A DNA stretch of 64,000 nt from G963675935 sp963823895 (GTDB taxonomy: Bacteria; Planctomycetota; Planctomycetia; Pirellulales; Thermoguttaceae). Both the position numbers and the translations under genes were made by a program. Positions 25,512 to 33,602 of this stretch are shown piece after piece (position 1 is the first letter of the stretch; each line of letters begins with the position of its first letter). Under the pieces are notes generated by a model. That model was not told the origin of the DNA. It saw nothing but the letters and a program-made list of their open reading frames with translations, and searched no databases. Where the stretch lies: positions 396,030 to 460,029 of the forward strand of contig CAWGNG010000025.1 of NCBI GenBank assembly GCA_963823895.1, given 5' to 3'.

Positions 25512-26578
25512 CGCAGACTCTCCGATATTCTATTCACGTTGGTTTGGGTTGTATCTCGGCGGGACGGACATCCCGCCGATCGCTCTCGGCCCCTGAAACC
25601 CGCGGATCTGCTCGCTTTCACGCTCCGTCGTCCCCGTCGTCTCCGCCGACAGGCACTCCGCAGGCATCTGGGTCGGGGCCTTCCGTAATTCGCTACGCTC
25701 CTTTGGCTGTGGTTCAGCTCCTTCTGACCCGCGCCGTACTTACTACATCGGCAACCAGGGCAACCGGAAGCCAGAGAAAATCCGTAAAATAGAGAAGGTG
25801 TCTTTCAACCAATCTATTTTGATTTCCTCCCAACTCCCGAGCGCAACACTACCGGCGAATCACCTAGTCGGCAGGAGGGGACGAGCGAACCGCGCCGCTA
25901 CGGAGAGACATCGGCGGCGACGGCCAAGGCAAGGCCTTTTGTGGCAGGTTCCCCCCTGCGGCCCCGTCCCGATCGGCTGTTCTGTACAACAACTTCGCTG
26001 CGGAACGAGGCTTCCGTTGAGTTACTTCGATCCCCGTCCCACTGCGACTTTAGAGAGTTTCTCCGATTGTAGCGAACAGACCGATCCTGATGATCGTAGC
26101 GGCCGTGCCGCCGGCCAGAACCAGATAGACATTCATATCGGAGGCCCTCGATCAGCAAGAGAGCGGCTGGAAGACCTCGAAATCGTTATAAGGCGGTCAG
26201 CTAACAGCTTTCAGCGATCAGCCGGACGAACACTGACATCGCCACGGTGTCCCATTGTGAGCAGGTGGGCGCAGGGCAATTACGCCCTCGACAAGCTGAT
26301 CGTTGACAGCCGACACACCTGACCAAACACGCTCCACAGGTGCCCGGTGGCGACGAATTGACTTCTGTTCGCCACATTGGGGGGAAATCGGGCGGTGGTC
26401 GCATTTCGTCGAGGTGATGGCAGCAAGCAGCGCCATCCGCGATCCGGTGTTAGAATAGTCCTTGCAGGATTTCCGCGGTTTGATATACTCAAGGAGAAGA
26501 AGCGGAGCGGTTTGGTTTTTGCGGCAACCATTTATGGTATGATATTATCAATCGAACGGCATCAAGGGGAAGATCGCG
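25512..26578. other. About 1 kb without a supported gene
   Basis: ORFs here are short, mutually overlapping and lack family motifs. Visible features are a palindrome CGGCGGGACGGACATCCCGCCG near 25557 and a possible 28-codon hydrophobic ORF on the minus strand (about 26115 to 26030, MNVYLVLAGGTAATIIRIG) that I do not trust. The stretch may be regulatory DNA or a decayed gene. Confidence 0.4.
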
Positions 26579-26887
26579 ATGAGCCGTATCGGTAAGAACT
26601 GCCGAATCGATTGGGGGGCCGCCGGCTTTACGCTTGTCGAGAACTCGCCTCTTCGCCGTGCGATGTGGCGGGAAGGTCATCGTTCGATAGACTGTTGTGC
26701 GCAAATCGAGAGGACTGTCGCTTCCAGCCGTGATAACATGGGTTTTGGCAACCGGATCGTGCCCTCTCGGAAGGCATCGCTCGCATCTTTTCGGCTGGAA
26801 GGACGCCCTGCTGCAAAGATGACGTTGGAAGGCACCCACAGACGGCTTTTCCTGCATTTTTCCTCGAATGTCGAGAGGCAGCCATGA
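26579..26887 (+). pseudogene. Vestigial prepilin/DUF1559 N-terminus
   Basis: The product begins MSRIGKNCRIDWGAAGFTLV followed by E, the type III/IV prepilin cleavage motif (G|FTLVE), but the hydrophobic helix that should follow is absent and the rest (NSPLRRAMWREGHRSID...) has no DUF1559 features. It lies just upstream of an intact DUF1559 gene and is probably a remnant of another copy. A chance match of six residues cannot be excluded, but the start, motif spacing and neighbour agree. Confidence 0.4.
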
Positions 26888-27942
26888 ACCGGTCGGACTA
26901 CGAACCGCAAGTCGCTGGTCGGAAACACTCCGCCTTTACGCTTGTAGAGCTTTTGGTCGTCATCACGATCATCGGCATCCTGATTGCGCTGCTGTTGCCA
27001 GCGGTGCAGGCGGCCCGTGAAGCCGCAAGAAAAGTGCAGTGTAACAACAACCTGAGACAACTCTCCCTGGCTTGTCTGGCGCACGAGCAAGCCAACGGCT
27101 TCCTCCCTTCCGGCGGCTGGGGATATTGCTGGGTGGGCGATCCGGATCGTGGTTTCGCCAAGGACCAGCCGGGCGGCTGGGTTTACAATATTTTGCCCTA
27201 TCTCGAGCAACAACCGCTGCATGATTTGGGAATTGGCCACCCTACTGAGTCGGCGAGCGACGTTGCGGCTCGCGTGGCAGCAAACCAGACACGCCTCGTA
27301 TCCCCGCTGACGCAATTCGCATGTCCCACACGAAGGGAAGCGGTCGTGCTACCCTTCATTTCTGGTCTTGCACCCAGTTACTGCGGTGGTACCTTGACTG
27401 GCCATACGAGTTCCTGTTATGCCGCGAATTTGGGGGACAGCGGTGATCTAGTGTGGTGGTGGGTGCCGGCCAATTACACCGCGGCTGCGACCTACGCGTG
27501 GCCGAGTACCGGGTCTGGCCCTGGGGGCCATAACATCCTCGGCGTCTGCTATTGTCGCAGCCAAGTCACGATGGCCATGATTACCGACGGGGCCTCCAAC
27601 ACTTACCTGTTGGGTGAAAAACCCGTCGACCCGGATTGCTACACCGAGGGCCATGATGGCGGGGATGACTGGACCATGTTCACCGGTCACCAAGATGATA
27701 TCGTACGATCGGTGGGCTGGGCAGACACCAGTTATCCGTCTGGATACTTTCCCCTCCCGCCGATGCAAGATACGCCGGGCATCAACGACTATTCTGGTTT
27801 TGGCAGCGCACACGCCGGTGGCCTCAATATGTCCCTGTGCGATGGTTCCGTTCGGTGGGTCAACTACACGATCGACCCGGAGGTTCACCGGCGCCTGGGC
27901 AACCGCGAGGACGGACTACCGGTCGACGCGAAGGCACTCTGA
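26884..27942 (+). CDS. DUF1559 (H-x9-DG) protein, copy 1
   Basis: A 352-aa planctomycete surface protein. The N-terminus has a type IV prepilin-like signal (HSAFTLVELLVVITIIGILI, then ALLLPAVQAAREAARKVQCN) that would be cut before Phe and methylated. The body is DUF1559, with the Cys-containing TQFACPTRREAV and GASNTYLLGEK. The C-terminus carries the H-x9-DG motif (SAHAGGLNMSLCDGSVRWVN) and ends RLGNREDGLPVDAKAL. Such proteins occur in large families in planctomycetes; function is not established. Two further copies lie at 28198 and 50006. Confidence 0.9.
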   Translation: MNRSDYEPQVAGRKHSAFTLVELLVVITIIGILIALLLPAVQAAREAARKVQCNNNLRQLSLACLAHEQANGFLPSGGWGYCWVGDPDRGFAKDQPGGWVYNILPYLEQQPLHDLGIGHPTESASDVAARVAANQTRLVSPLTQFACPTRREAVVLPFISGLAPSYCGGTLTGHTSSCYAANLGDSGDLVWWWVPANYTAAATYAWPSTGSGPGGHNILGVCYCRSQVTMAMITDGASNTYLLGEKPVDPDCYTEGHDGGDDWTMFTGHQDDIVRSVGWADTSYPSGYFPLPPMQDTPGINDYSGFGSAHAGGLNMSLCDGSVRWVNYTIDPEVHRRLGNREDGLPVDAKAL

Positions 27943-28201
27943 GCCGTTCTTTCCCTGGGCGTACCGGATCGTGTGCCATGGGGTGCTCAACCACTGCGAG
28001 CGGGAGCGGACCCGGCAGAAGCACTTTCGCCCCGCCGTGATCGAGATGCTGGCCGAAGCACGGCTGAAGCACGACAACCTGTTGGACGCCCAATCGCGCT
28101 GGCTGCGCGAGTGCTTGACGATGTGCCTAAAAGAAAGGGACAATAGGAACGTTCGCCTGGTTCCCGGACCATTGCTATCCCGACATGCCGGTGAGACATG
28201 A
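27943..28201 (+). pseudogene. Orphan gene fragment between two DUF1559 genes
   Basis: In the frame of 27614-28201 the sequence after the DUF1559 stop gives PFFPWAYRIVCHGVLNHCER, ERTRQKHFRPAVIEMLAEAR and LDAQSRWLRECLTMCLKERD, with almost all third positions G or C. That is a strong coding signature, unlike an intergenic spacer. No start codon fits, so it looks like the C-terminal piece of a gene. The frame runs on to a TGA that overlaps the ATG of the next DUF1559 gene. I do not recognise the family. Confidence 0.45.
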
Positions 28202-29220
28202 AACGCCCATCAGAAAAGCACGGTTTTACGCTGGTTGAGCTGCTTGTGGTCATAACCATCATTGGGATTCTCATCGCCCTGTTGCTCCCGGCGGTCCAGG
28301 CCGCCCGCGAGGCGGCGCGGCGAGTGCAGTGCTCGAACAATATCAAGCAGATGGCCCTGGCTTGCCTGCAACACGAGGAGAGCAACAAGTTCCTGCCGAC
28401 GAGCGGCTGGGGCTGGACGTGGTCGGGAGATCCGGACCGCGGCTTCAACAAGAGACAGCCCGGCGGCTGGCACTTCAACATCCTGCCCTACATGGGGCTG
28501 TCGAATTTGCACGACATGGGCCTTGGCCAAAATTACGCGGCCGCCGTCATCATGGTCGAACAACCGGTCAACACGTTCATCTGTCCCACCCGCCGAACGG
28601 CCATCGCCTATCCGTTCATCAACGGCACGCCCTACAACGTCCTCGCCTCGCGGCCGAGGTTCTGCGGGCGAAGCGACTACGCCGCCAACAGCGGAGATGC
28701 CCCGATCGACGCGGTGAACCCCCAGATAGCGAGCGGCGGCAGCGGCAACCCCTACGCGACCGGCGACGGAATGACCGACGTCCAATGGCTCACAACCTGG
28801 TATGGCGCGTCCGGCTTTCATCCGAACGGCGTGATCTTCCGCCGCAGCCAATGCTCGATGGCCGACATCACCGACGGCGCCAGCAATACCTATCTTATCG
28901 GCGAGCGGTATTGTTGGCCCGATCATTACGACGATGGGGTCGACTACGCCGACAACCAGGGCTGGTCGATCGGCTACGATTACGACACCAACCGCTGGGT
29001 GCAGCTTGGAACTCCTTCGACAACGGGCTATCTCCCGCCCATGCAGGACACGCCCGGCTACGATGACGGCACGCGATTTGGCAGCGCCCACGCCGGCGGA
29101 TGCTGCATGGCCTTCTGCGACGGAGCGGTGCAGTTCATCAACTACACGATCGAGGGGGAGACTCACCGGCGGCTCGGCAACCGCGAGGACGGGCTGCCGG
29201 TAGACCCGACGAAGCTCTAG
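28198..29220 (+). CDS. DUF1559 (H-x9-DG) protein, copy 2
   Basis: A 340-aa paralogue of the protein at 26884. The prepilin-like N-terminus is KHGFTLVELLVVITIIGILI; DUF1559 blocks include GGWHFNILPYMGLSNLHDMG, VNTFICPTRRTAI and DGASNTYLIGERYCW. The H-x9-DG motif is in GSAHAGGCCMAFCDGAVQFI and the end is RLGNREDGLPVDPTKL. The ATG overlaps the stop of the preceding gene fragment. The C-terminus is closely similar to copies 1 and 3, so the group probably arose by local duplication. Confidence 0.9.
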   Translation: MKRPSEKHGFTLVELLVVITIIGILIALLLPAVQAAREAARRVQCSNNIKQMALACLQHEESNKFLPTSGWGWTWSGDPDRGFNKRQPGGWHFNILPYMGLSNLHDMGLGQNYAAAVIMVEQPVNTFICPTRRTAIAYPFINGTPYNVLASRPRFCGRSDYAANSGDAPIDAVNPQIASGGSGNPYATGDGMTDVQWLTTWYGASGFHPNGVIFRRSQCSMADITDGASNTYLIGERYCWPDHYDDGVDYADNQGWSIGYDYDTNRWVQLGTPSTTGYLPPMQDTPGYDDGTRFGSAHAGGCCMAFCDGAVQFINYTIEGETHRRLGNREDGLPVDPTKL

Positions 29221-29261
29221 TGTAGTGATTCACAATTGAGTGACTTTACGGAAGGGCAACA

Positions 29262-29332
29262 GGTGGGGCAGACATTCCTGTCTGCCAGATGTGCCGCCCC
29301 TTCTAGCGGCAGGCTGGAATGTCCGCCCCACC
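29262..29332. repeat. Nested palindromes after DUF1559 copy 2
   Basis: GGTGGGGCAGACATTCCTGT ... GGAATGTCCGCCCCACC forms an outer stem, with an inner GGGGCAGACA TTCC TGTCTGCC-type hairpin. It is of the same class as other REP-like palindromes here and may end the DUF1559 transcript. Confidence 0.65.
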
Positions 29333-29532
29333 GGACATTTTGCCGCCCGCTTTCCCCGTGCCGTGAGTAACGTGGGGCAGCACTTGGCTCTTGCTGTGCC
29401 AACCGATTTTCTCTATTGACCCAATTCCGAATTCTTGCGACACTCCGCGCCTGGGAAGCCCTGGACAACGATTGCCTTGCGGCTGCGAAGGGCCTTTCCT
29501 TCGCCCTCTGGTTCGTGACAAGGAGGTCAATC

Positions 29533-30153
29533 ATGTGCAAGACGCTGGCGATGACTCTGTCGTTGGCTACTGTTTTGCTTGCGGCGGGTTGCAACAAGCA
29601 TCCCGGGACCGAACGGCCGTCAACGACGCAGCGGCGGTCTGAAACGACCGCAAACGAGCAGACCGACGCCGCCAAAGCCGCTGGACCCGCGGAGGCCGTC
29701 GCCGAGTTCCTGGAAGCCGTGCGGACTGGAAACGACGAAGCTGCCGCGCGGATGCTCAGTGCGGTGACGCGGCAAAAGACCGCCGCCCTTAACTACGCCG
29801 TTAAACCGCCAGCCAGCGACACCGCCAAGTTCACCATCGGCAAAGTTGACTACGTCAGTCACGATGGGGCGCGAGTCGCATGCACCTGGACCGATCTCGA
29901 CCCAGACGGGCAGCCAAAGACCGACGAGGCGGTTTGGGTGCTGCGCCGCGAGCCGAATGGCTGGCGGATTGCCGGCGTTGCTGCACAAGTGTTCCCGGGC
30001 GAGCCTCCTCTGTTGCTGAACTTCGAAGACCCGGAAGACATGATCCAGAAGCAGAAGTGGGTTCGAGAAGAAATTCGACGTCGAATGGAGAAGGAAGAGG
30101 CCGGAGTTCAGGCTCAGGGCGCGGAAAAACCGGAAAAACCAATTCGCCGCTGA
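29533..30153 (+). CDS. Lipoprotein of unknown function
   Basis: A 206-aa lipoprotein. The signal peptide MCKTLAMTLSLATVLLAAGC ends in the lipobox LAAGC. AGGAGGT precedes the ATG at 29533. After a disordered Thr/Ala-rich linker, residues about 50-160 (AVAEFLEAVRTGNDEAAARM, ALNYAVKPPAS ... VSHDGARVACTWTDLDPDGQ, VWVLRREPNGWRIAGVA) look like an NTF2-like or DUF4878-type fold. The C-terminus is a charged helix (QKWVREEIRRRMEKEEAG). Function unknown. Confidence 0.7.
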   Translation: MCKTLAMTLSLATVLLAAGCNKHPGTERPSTTQRRSETTANEQTDAAKAAGPAEAVAEFLEAVRTGNDEAAARMLSAVTRQKTAALNYAVKPPASDTAKFTIGKVDYVSHDGARVACTWTDLDPDGQPKTDEAVWVLRREPNGWRIAGVAAQVFPGEPPLLLNFEDPEDMIQKQKWVREEIRRRMEKEEAGVQAQGAEKPEKPIRR

Positions 30154-30308
30154 TTTTGCGAATTGCCATTCTTTTCCACTTTTTTCCGGCTACCACCGCT
30201 CATGGGTAGTAGCGCGCTGCCCGGTGGAATCGACCTCCGGCAGCAGCAGCGGCCTGCGAGAAACAGCGCAAGTTGTTTCCGATAAAAGTCTTACGTCGCG
30301 CTGCCCCA

Positions 30309-30336
30309 AAGGATTCCAGGTGGGAATCCTTTTTTT
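30309..30336 (+). terminator. Rho-independent terminator
   Basis: AAGGATTCC CAGGT GGGAATCCTT-type stem followed by TTTTTTC. It lies 156 bp after the lipoprotein stop and probably ends its transcript. Confidence 0.75.
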
Positions 30337-30449
30337 CTTATTAGGGGGCTCTTGCGGGCGGTATTCGTAAGCTAAGTTTCTTTGACGAAGCAACACATTT
30401 TTCCTACACTGCCGAAGGGTCCCAGTACGAACATTTTCACGACCCCGGG

Positions 30450-30477
30450 TTGACAGCACCGCCTGCTATGCTACTTT
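30450..30477 (+). promoter_or_regulatory. Sigma-70-like promoter for the Cys-rich protein gene
   Basis: TTGACA at 30450-30455 and TACTTT at 30472-30477 are 16 bp apart. The -35 is perfect, the -10 is fair. A leader of about 210 nt to the ATG at 30694 would result. Confidence 0.5.
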
Positions 30478-30693
30478 ATCGTCCTAAGCTGCGTATTTGA
30501 TACCATCGATTAACGCCCGACGAAGCTCGAACGAGGAAATGGCCCCTTTGGCGAGAGTGGCGTCTGGGCCGGGAAAACAGAAGCGTCAGAACGTCTCCGG
30601 TTGTTGGCCGTCGCGGCCGGAGCGTATGGAATGCGTGACGGCACGAGTGTGAGTTTTTACGCTACGGTACCTTTTTTGTTGGAGGTTACTCAG

Positions 30694-31389
30694 ATGAATC
30701 GCACGTATCTATTCGGCATCGCGTTGGGTATCGCGGTGCTCGGCATTGCCCTGCTGGGCAGTGATTCCCGCGCGGTCGCGGGCGACTGCTGCGGTCCGGC
30801 GGTTTGCGCGCGGCTTGTGGGACTTGCGCGCCGGCCACTTGTTGCCACGCGCGGCACCACCACCACAGAGGTCGGACTTGCTGTGCCTGCACTTGCGAGC
30901 CGAAGACCTGCTGCGCTCCGGCTGCTTGCTGCGCCGGCCCCGTGCTGCGCTCCGAAGGCTTGCGCTCCGGCTTGCTGCGCTCCGGCCCCCTGCTGCGCTC
31001 CGGCCACTTGCTGCGCGCCGACTTGCGAGCCGAACACCTGCTGCCATCACCGCTGCAGGCGCTGTCGGACTTGCCGTCCGAGCACTTGCGCGCCGGCGTG
31101 CTGCGCTCCGACGTGCTGCGCTCCGACGGCCTGTGCACCGACTTGCTGCGCTCCGACTTGCTGCGCTCCGACTTGCTGCGCTCCGACGTGCTGCGAGTCC
31201 TGCTGCTGCGAGCAGCGCTGCCGTCACCATCACGGCCACAGAGGTCGTCGCGGCTGCTGCTGCGAAAGCAGTTGCGACTCGAGTTGCTGTGGAGCAGCAG
31301 CCCCTTGCGGCTGCGGCGGTGGCAGCCCGACCCCGGGTCACGCCCCGGTGAGTGCGCCGCCGGCCCCGACCCCCGAGAAGAAGACCTGA
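30694..31389 (+). CDS. Secreted cysteine-rich repeat protein (CCAP/TCCAP repeats)
   Basis: A 231-aa secreted protein. The signal peptide MNRTYLFGIALGIAVLGIAL ... AVAG is followed by a domain dominated by CCAP, ACAPTCCAPT and Cys/His-rich runs (CCHHRCRRCRTC, CCESCCCEQRC), suggesting metal binding or extensive disulfide cross-linking in the wall. GGAGG precedes the ATG. Residues about 37-83 lack cysteines and look foreign, but the plus-1 frame of that stretch (30805-30940) reads AACGTCAPATCCHARHHHH and CCACTCEPKTCCAPAACC. Two compensating 2-bp indels (extra CG near 30806, missing TC near 30937) explain this. A strong terminator follows. Function is inferred from composition only. Confidence 0.7.
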   Translation: MNRTYLFGIALGIAVLGIALLGSDSRAVAGDCCGPAVCARLVGLARRPLVATRGTTTTEVGLAVPALASRRPAALRLLAAPAPCCAPKACAPACCAPAPCCAPATCCAPTCEPNTCCHHRCRRCRTCRPSTCAPACCAPTCCAPTACAPTCCAPTCCAPTCCAPTCCESCCCEQRCRHHHGHRGRRGCCCESSCDSSCCGAAAPCGCGGGSPTPGHAPVSAPPAPTPEKKT

Positions 31390-31446
31390 GCGTCTCGGTT
31401 CCCACCGATTTGCCTCAGGGATCTCTTAATAAGGTCCTGAAGAACC

Positions 31447-31480
31447 AAGCCGGGCCTGCCTCGTGCAGGCCCGGCTTTCT
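31447..31480 (+). terminator. Rho-independent terminator of the Cys-rich protein gene
   Basis: AAGCCGGGCCTG CCTCGTG CAGGCCCGGCTT: a 12-bp perfect stem followed by TCTTCTT, 57 bp after the stop codon. Confidence 0.85.
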
Positions 31481-31599
31481 TCTTGGACACCCCATCTTGA
31501 CCATTTTCGCGTGCTGCACGCCGCTATTTGCCCAATTTCCGAAAATAATACGGATTAGGGAAACTTTTCGGCCGAAAGACTAACGTTGTGGCTCGTCTT

Positions 31600-31637
31600 C
31601 TCTCATCGAAGTCTCTTCTCTCATCGAAGTCTCTTTG
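31600..31637 (+). repeat. Short tandem repeat in the leader of the lipoprotein gene
   Basis: CTCATCGAAGTCTCTTCT is repeated in tandem (18-bp unit, two copies with minor change) about 35-65 bp before the start at 31666. It lies where a promoter or 5' leader would be. Confidence 0.6.
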
Positions 31638-31665
31638 TCGTCGTTGTTCGTGGGAGGTATCGCCC

Positions 31666-32298
31666 ATGTTCCGCATGGCTTTTGGCGTCGGCTCTGTTGC
31701 GATTCTGCTGTTGAGTGCCGCAGGCTGCCAAATGTGCTGCCACCCTTACGACAAGTCTGGACCGGTATTCTGCGGTGACGGATGCTCGTCGTCGACCTGT
31801 TCGAGGGCCGGCTCGATTTTCGCCGGCTGTGCAGAGCCGTCGGTCTTGCCGGCGAAGAATCCGGCGAACCAAGAACCGGCGTCGCCGACGCCTGCCCAGG
31901 CGAAGAAGCAACATCCGTCCGTCTCTTACGGCATGACTGGCAGGCGGGTGCCTTCGACCTCACCCACCCCTGTCCAGGCGAAGAAGCAACATCGGCCGAT
32001 CTCCTACGTTATGACTGCCAAGCGCGCTGACTCGCCGTCGCCCACGTTTACCGAGGCCACGACGCCGCAGAAGCCGCCCTCCTACGCGATGACGCTCAAC
32101 CGGGTGGAAGGGCCGCAGCTTGGGCCGGCGCAACCGGGCGATGTGCCCGGCTCAGAACGGATCGTGTCGGTGACCGAGCGGGTAGTCGGCTCTTCGGCCG
32201 ATTCATCGCAGGCTGCCACGGAAACGTCGGTGGCCTCCCAGCCGTTGCCGCAGACCGGCTGGACTGCCCGCCGCCCGACAACTGAGCTAATGCGATAG
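31666..32298 (+). CDS. Lipoprotein with three imperfect about 30-residue repeats
   Basis: A 210-aa lipoprotein. The signal MFRMAFGVGSVAILLLSAAGC ends in the lipobox SAAGC, followed by a Cys-rich stretch (CQMCCHPYDKSG, CGDGCSSSTCS). Residues about 70-150 contain three repeats: PTPAQAKKQHPSVSYGMTGR, PTPVQAKKQHRPISYVMTAK and FTEATTPQKPPSYAMTLN. GGGAGG precedes the ATG. The repeats may bind the wall or a partner, but nothing shows this directly. It could belong with the Cys-rich protein upstream. Confidence 0.65.
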   Translation: MFRMAFGVGSVAILLLSAAGCQMCCHPYDKSGPVFCGDGCSSSTCSRAGSIFAGCAEPSVLPAKNPANQEPASPTPAQAKKQHPSVSYGMTGRRVPSTSPTPVQAKKQHRPISYVMTAKRADSPSPTFTEATTPQKPPSYAMTLNRVEGPQLGPAQPGDVPGSERIVSVTERVVGSSADSSQAATETSVASQPLPQTGWTARRPTTELMR

Positions 32299-32408
32299 CG
32301 GCAACGCTTCTCGCGATCTGCCGCAGCTTGGGGCACGACCTTGCCAACCCCGATAACAGATGCTACACTCAAAGAGGGGGTTGGTGAAAGGGCCGAGGAA
32401 GATCTCGC

Positions 32409-33004
32409 ATGGCTGTCGTCGCGCTCAAGGATTTCTCCTGGGAAAGGATGAACGCTGCCGTGGAAGCTGTCCGAGAGCGGGCTCGTCGTGCCACCTCCGC
32501 CCTGCGACGAGCGGGCATCTCTTACGTGGTTGTCGGCGGCAATGCCGTCGCCGCGTGGGTAGCGCGAGTCGATCAGGAGGCTGTGCGGAACACGAAAGAC
32601 GTCGACGTGTTGGTCCGACGACAGGACTTCGCCCGCGTTCTCGCCGCATTGCAGTCTGCCGGCTTTGTGCATCACAACGTTGCCGGGGTGGACATGTTTC
32701 TCGACGGACCGGGGGGTTCGGTTCGCAGCGCCATTCATATAGTGTTCAGCGGTGAGAAAGTGCGCCGGGAGATACTCTCCCTGTTCCCGACGTGACGGAA
32801 TGCGTGGAAGGGCCTGACTTTCCCGTGCCGACTCTCGATGCCTTGGTGCGGATGAAGCTCACGTCTTTTCGCCTGAAGGACAAAATTCATCTCTTGGACA
32901 TGCTGGATGTCGGCCTAATCGACGAGAAATGGTGCGATCGGCTTCCCGCGGAACTTGCGGCGAGGCTCAAGGAATTGGCGGCTTCCCCCGATCGTGGAAC
33001 GTGA
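32409..33004 (+). pseudogene. Nucleotidyltransferase (AbiEii-like fold), frameshifted as given
   Basis: The first frame (32409-32795) gives MAVVALKDFSWERMNAAVEA ... ISYVVVGGNAVAAWVARVDQ and TKDVDVLVRRQDFARVLAAL, with the GG...DVDVL nucleotidyltransferase signature. After about 32770 the matching continuation (LPVPDVTECVEGPDFPVPTL, ALVRMKLTSFRLKDKIHLLD) is in the next frame to 33004. One base gained or lost near GCCGGGAGATAC explains the break. A GTG at 32792 could restart translation (GTGA overlap), so a split gene is possible but less likely. The probable partner-type gene is at 24500. Confidence 0.75.
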
Positions 33005-33089
33005 AGACCGACGCGACACGATCGCTCGCCGCGCACCGGAGCGTCCCGCCCCTTGAAAACGTGACGGTTTCCCGCTAATCTCTACCGAC

Positions 33090-33602
33090 ATGCACCACCC
33101 CATTTACGGCGTCACGCCCTCGGAGCTTGCTGAAGTCACTTGCAAAGTCGTCTGGCCGACTATCGGCGCGACATGGGCAGGCCGACTTGTCGGCCGAGCG
33201 GCCTCCGTGCGACTTGGCTGGGGGGACTTCTTTACGCTGGGAAAGCTACTTGCGGTAGCGATGATCCCCCTTAGTTTGGCGGTTTTCGCCTGGCAGTTGA
33301 TGCCGCGCGTCTGCCGCCGCTATGCGTTGAGCAATCGGCGAATCATCATTCGCAAGGGGCTGATGCCGGCCGATGAGCACTGGATTGGGCTCGATGAGTT
33401 CGACACGGTGGAAGTGAAGGTCTTGCCCGGACAAGAGTGGTTGCACGCCGGAGACTTGATCTTCAAACATGCCGGCAACGAGGTTCTTCGCCTCGCGGGG
33501 GTCTCACGCCCCGAGGTGTTCCAGCACGTGTGTCAAACCGCGCAGAGCGCTTTGCTGAGCGTACGCGACGTGGTCGAGCAGCAGGTGGCCGCCGCTCATT
33601 GA
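33090..33602 (+). CDS. Membrane protein with bacterial PH-like domain
   Basis: A 170-aa protein. One clear membrane helix (LLAVAMIPLSLAVFAWQLM, about residue 58-76) precedes a bPH_2-type domain (RRYALSNRRIIIRKGLMPAD, IGLDEFDTVEVKVLPGQEWL, DLIFKHAGNEVLRLAGVSRP). It has the same domain as the zinc-ribbon protein at 21756 but no zinc ribbon. Its 3' end overlaps the convergent gene at 33463 by 140 bp. Function unknown. Confidence 0.7.
   Translation: MHHPIYGVTPSELAEVTCKVVWPTIGATWAGRLVGRAASVRLGWGDFFTLGKLLAVAMIPLSLAVFAWQLMPRVCRRYALSNRRIIIRKGLMPADEHWIGLDEFDTVEVKVLPGQEWLHAGDLIFKHAGNEVLRLAGVSRPEVFQHVCQTAQSALLSVRDVVEQQVAAAH

Larger units (their letters stand above)
30154..30693 (+). other. Intergenic region with terminator and promoter
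   Basis: The 540 bp between the lipoprotein and the Cys-rich gene contain a terminator hairpin (30309-30336) and a sigma-70-like promoter (30450-30477), listed separately. No other gene is supported. Confidence 0.5.

Noticed and set aside
26030..26115. 28-codon hydrophobic minus-strand ORF (MNVYLVLAGGTAATIIRIG...)
   Set aside because: Too short, with only a weak ribosome site and no homologue that I can recall; not listed as a gene.
32792..33004. Separate 70-residue gene after the nucleotidyltransferase
   Set aside because: Its sequence is the family-typical continuation of the nucleotidyltransferase, so a frameshift is more likely than a second gene, although a GTGA restart is possible.
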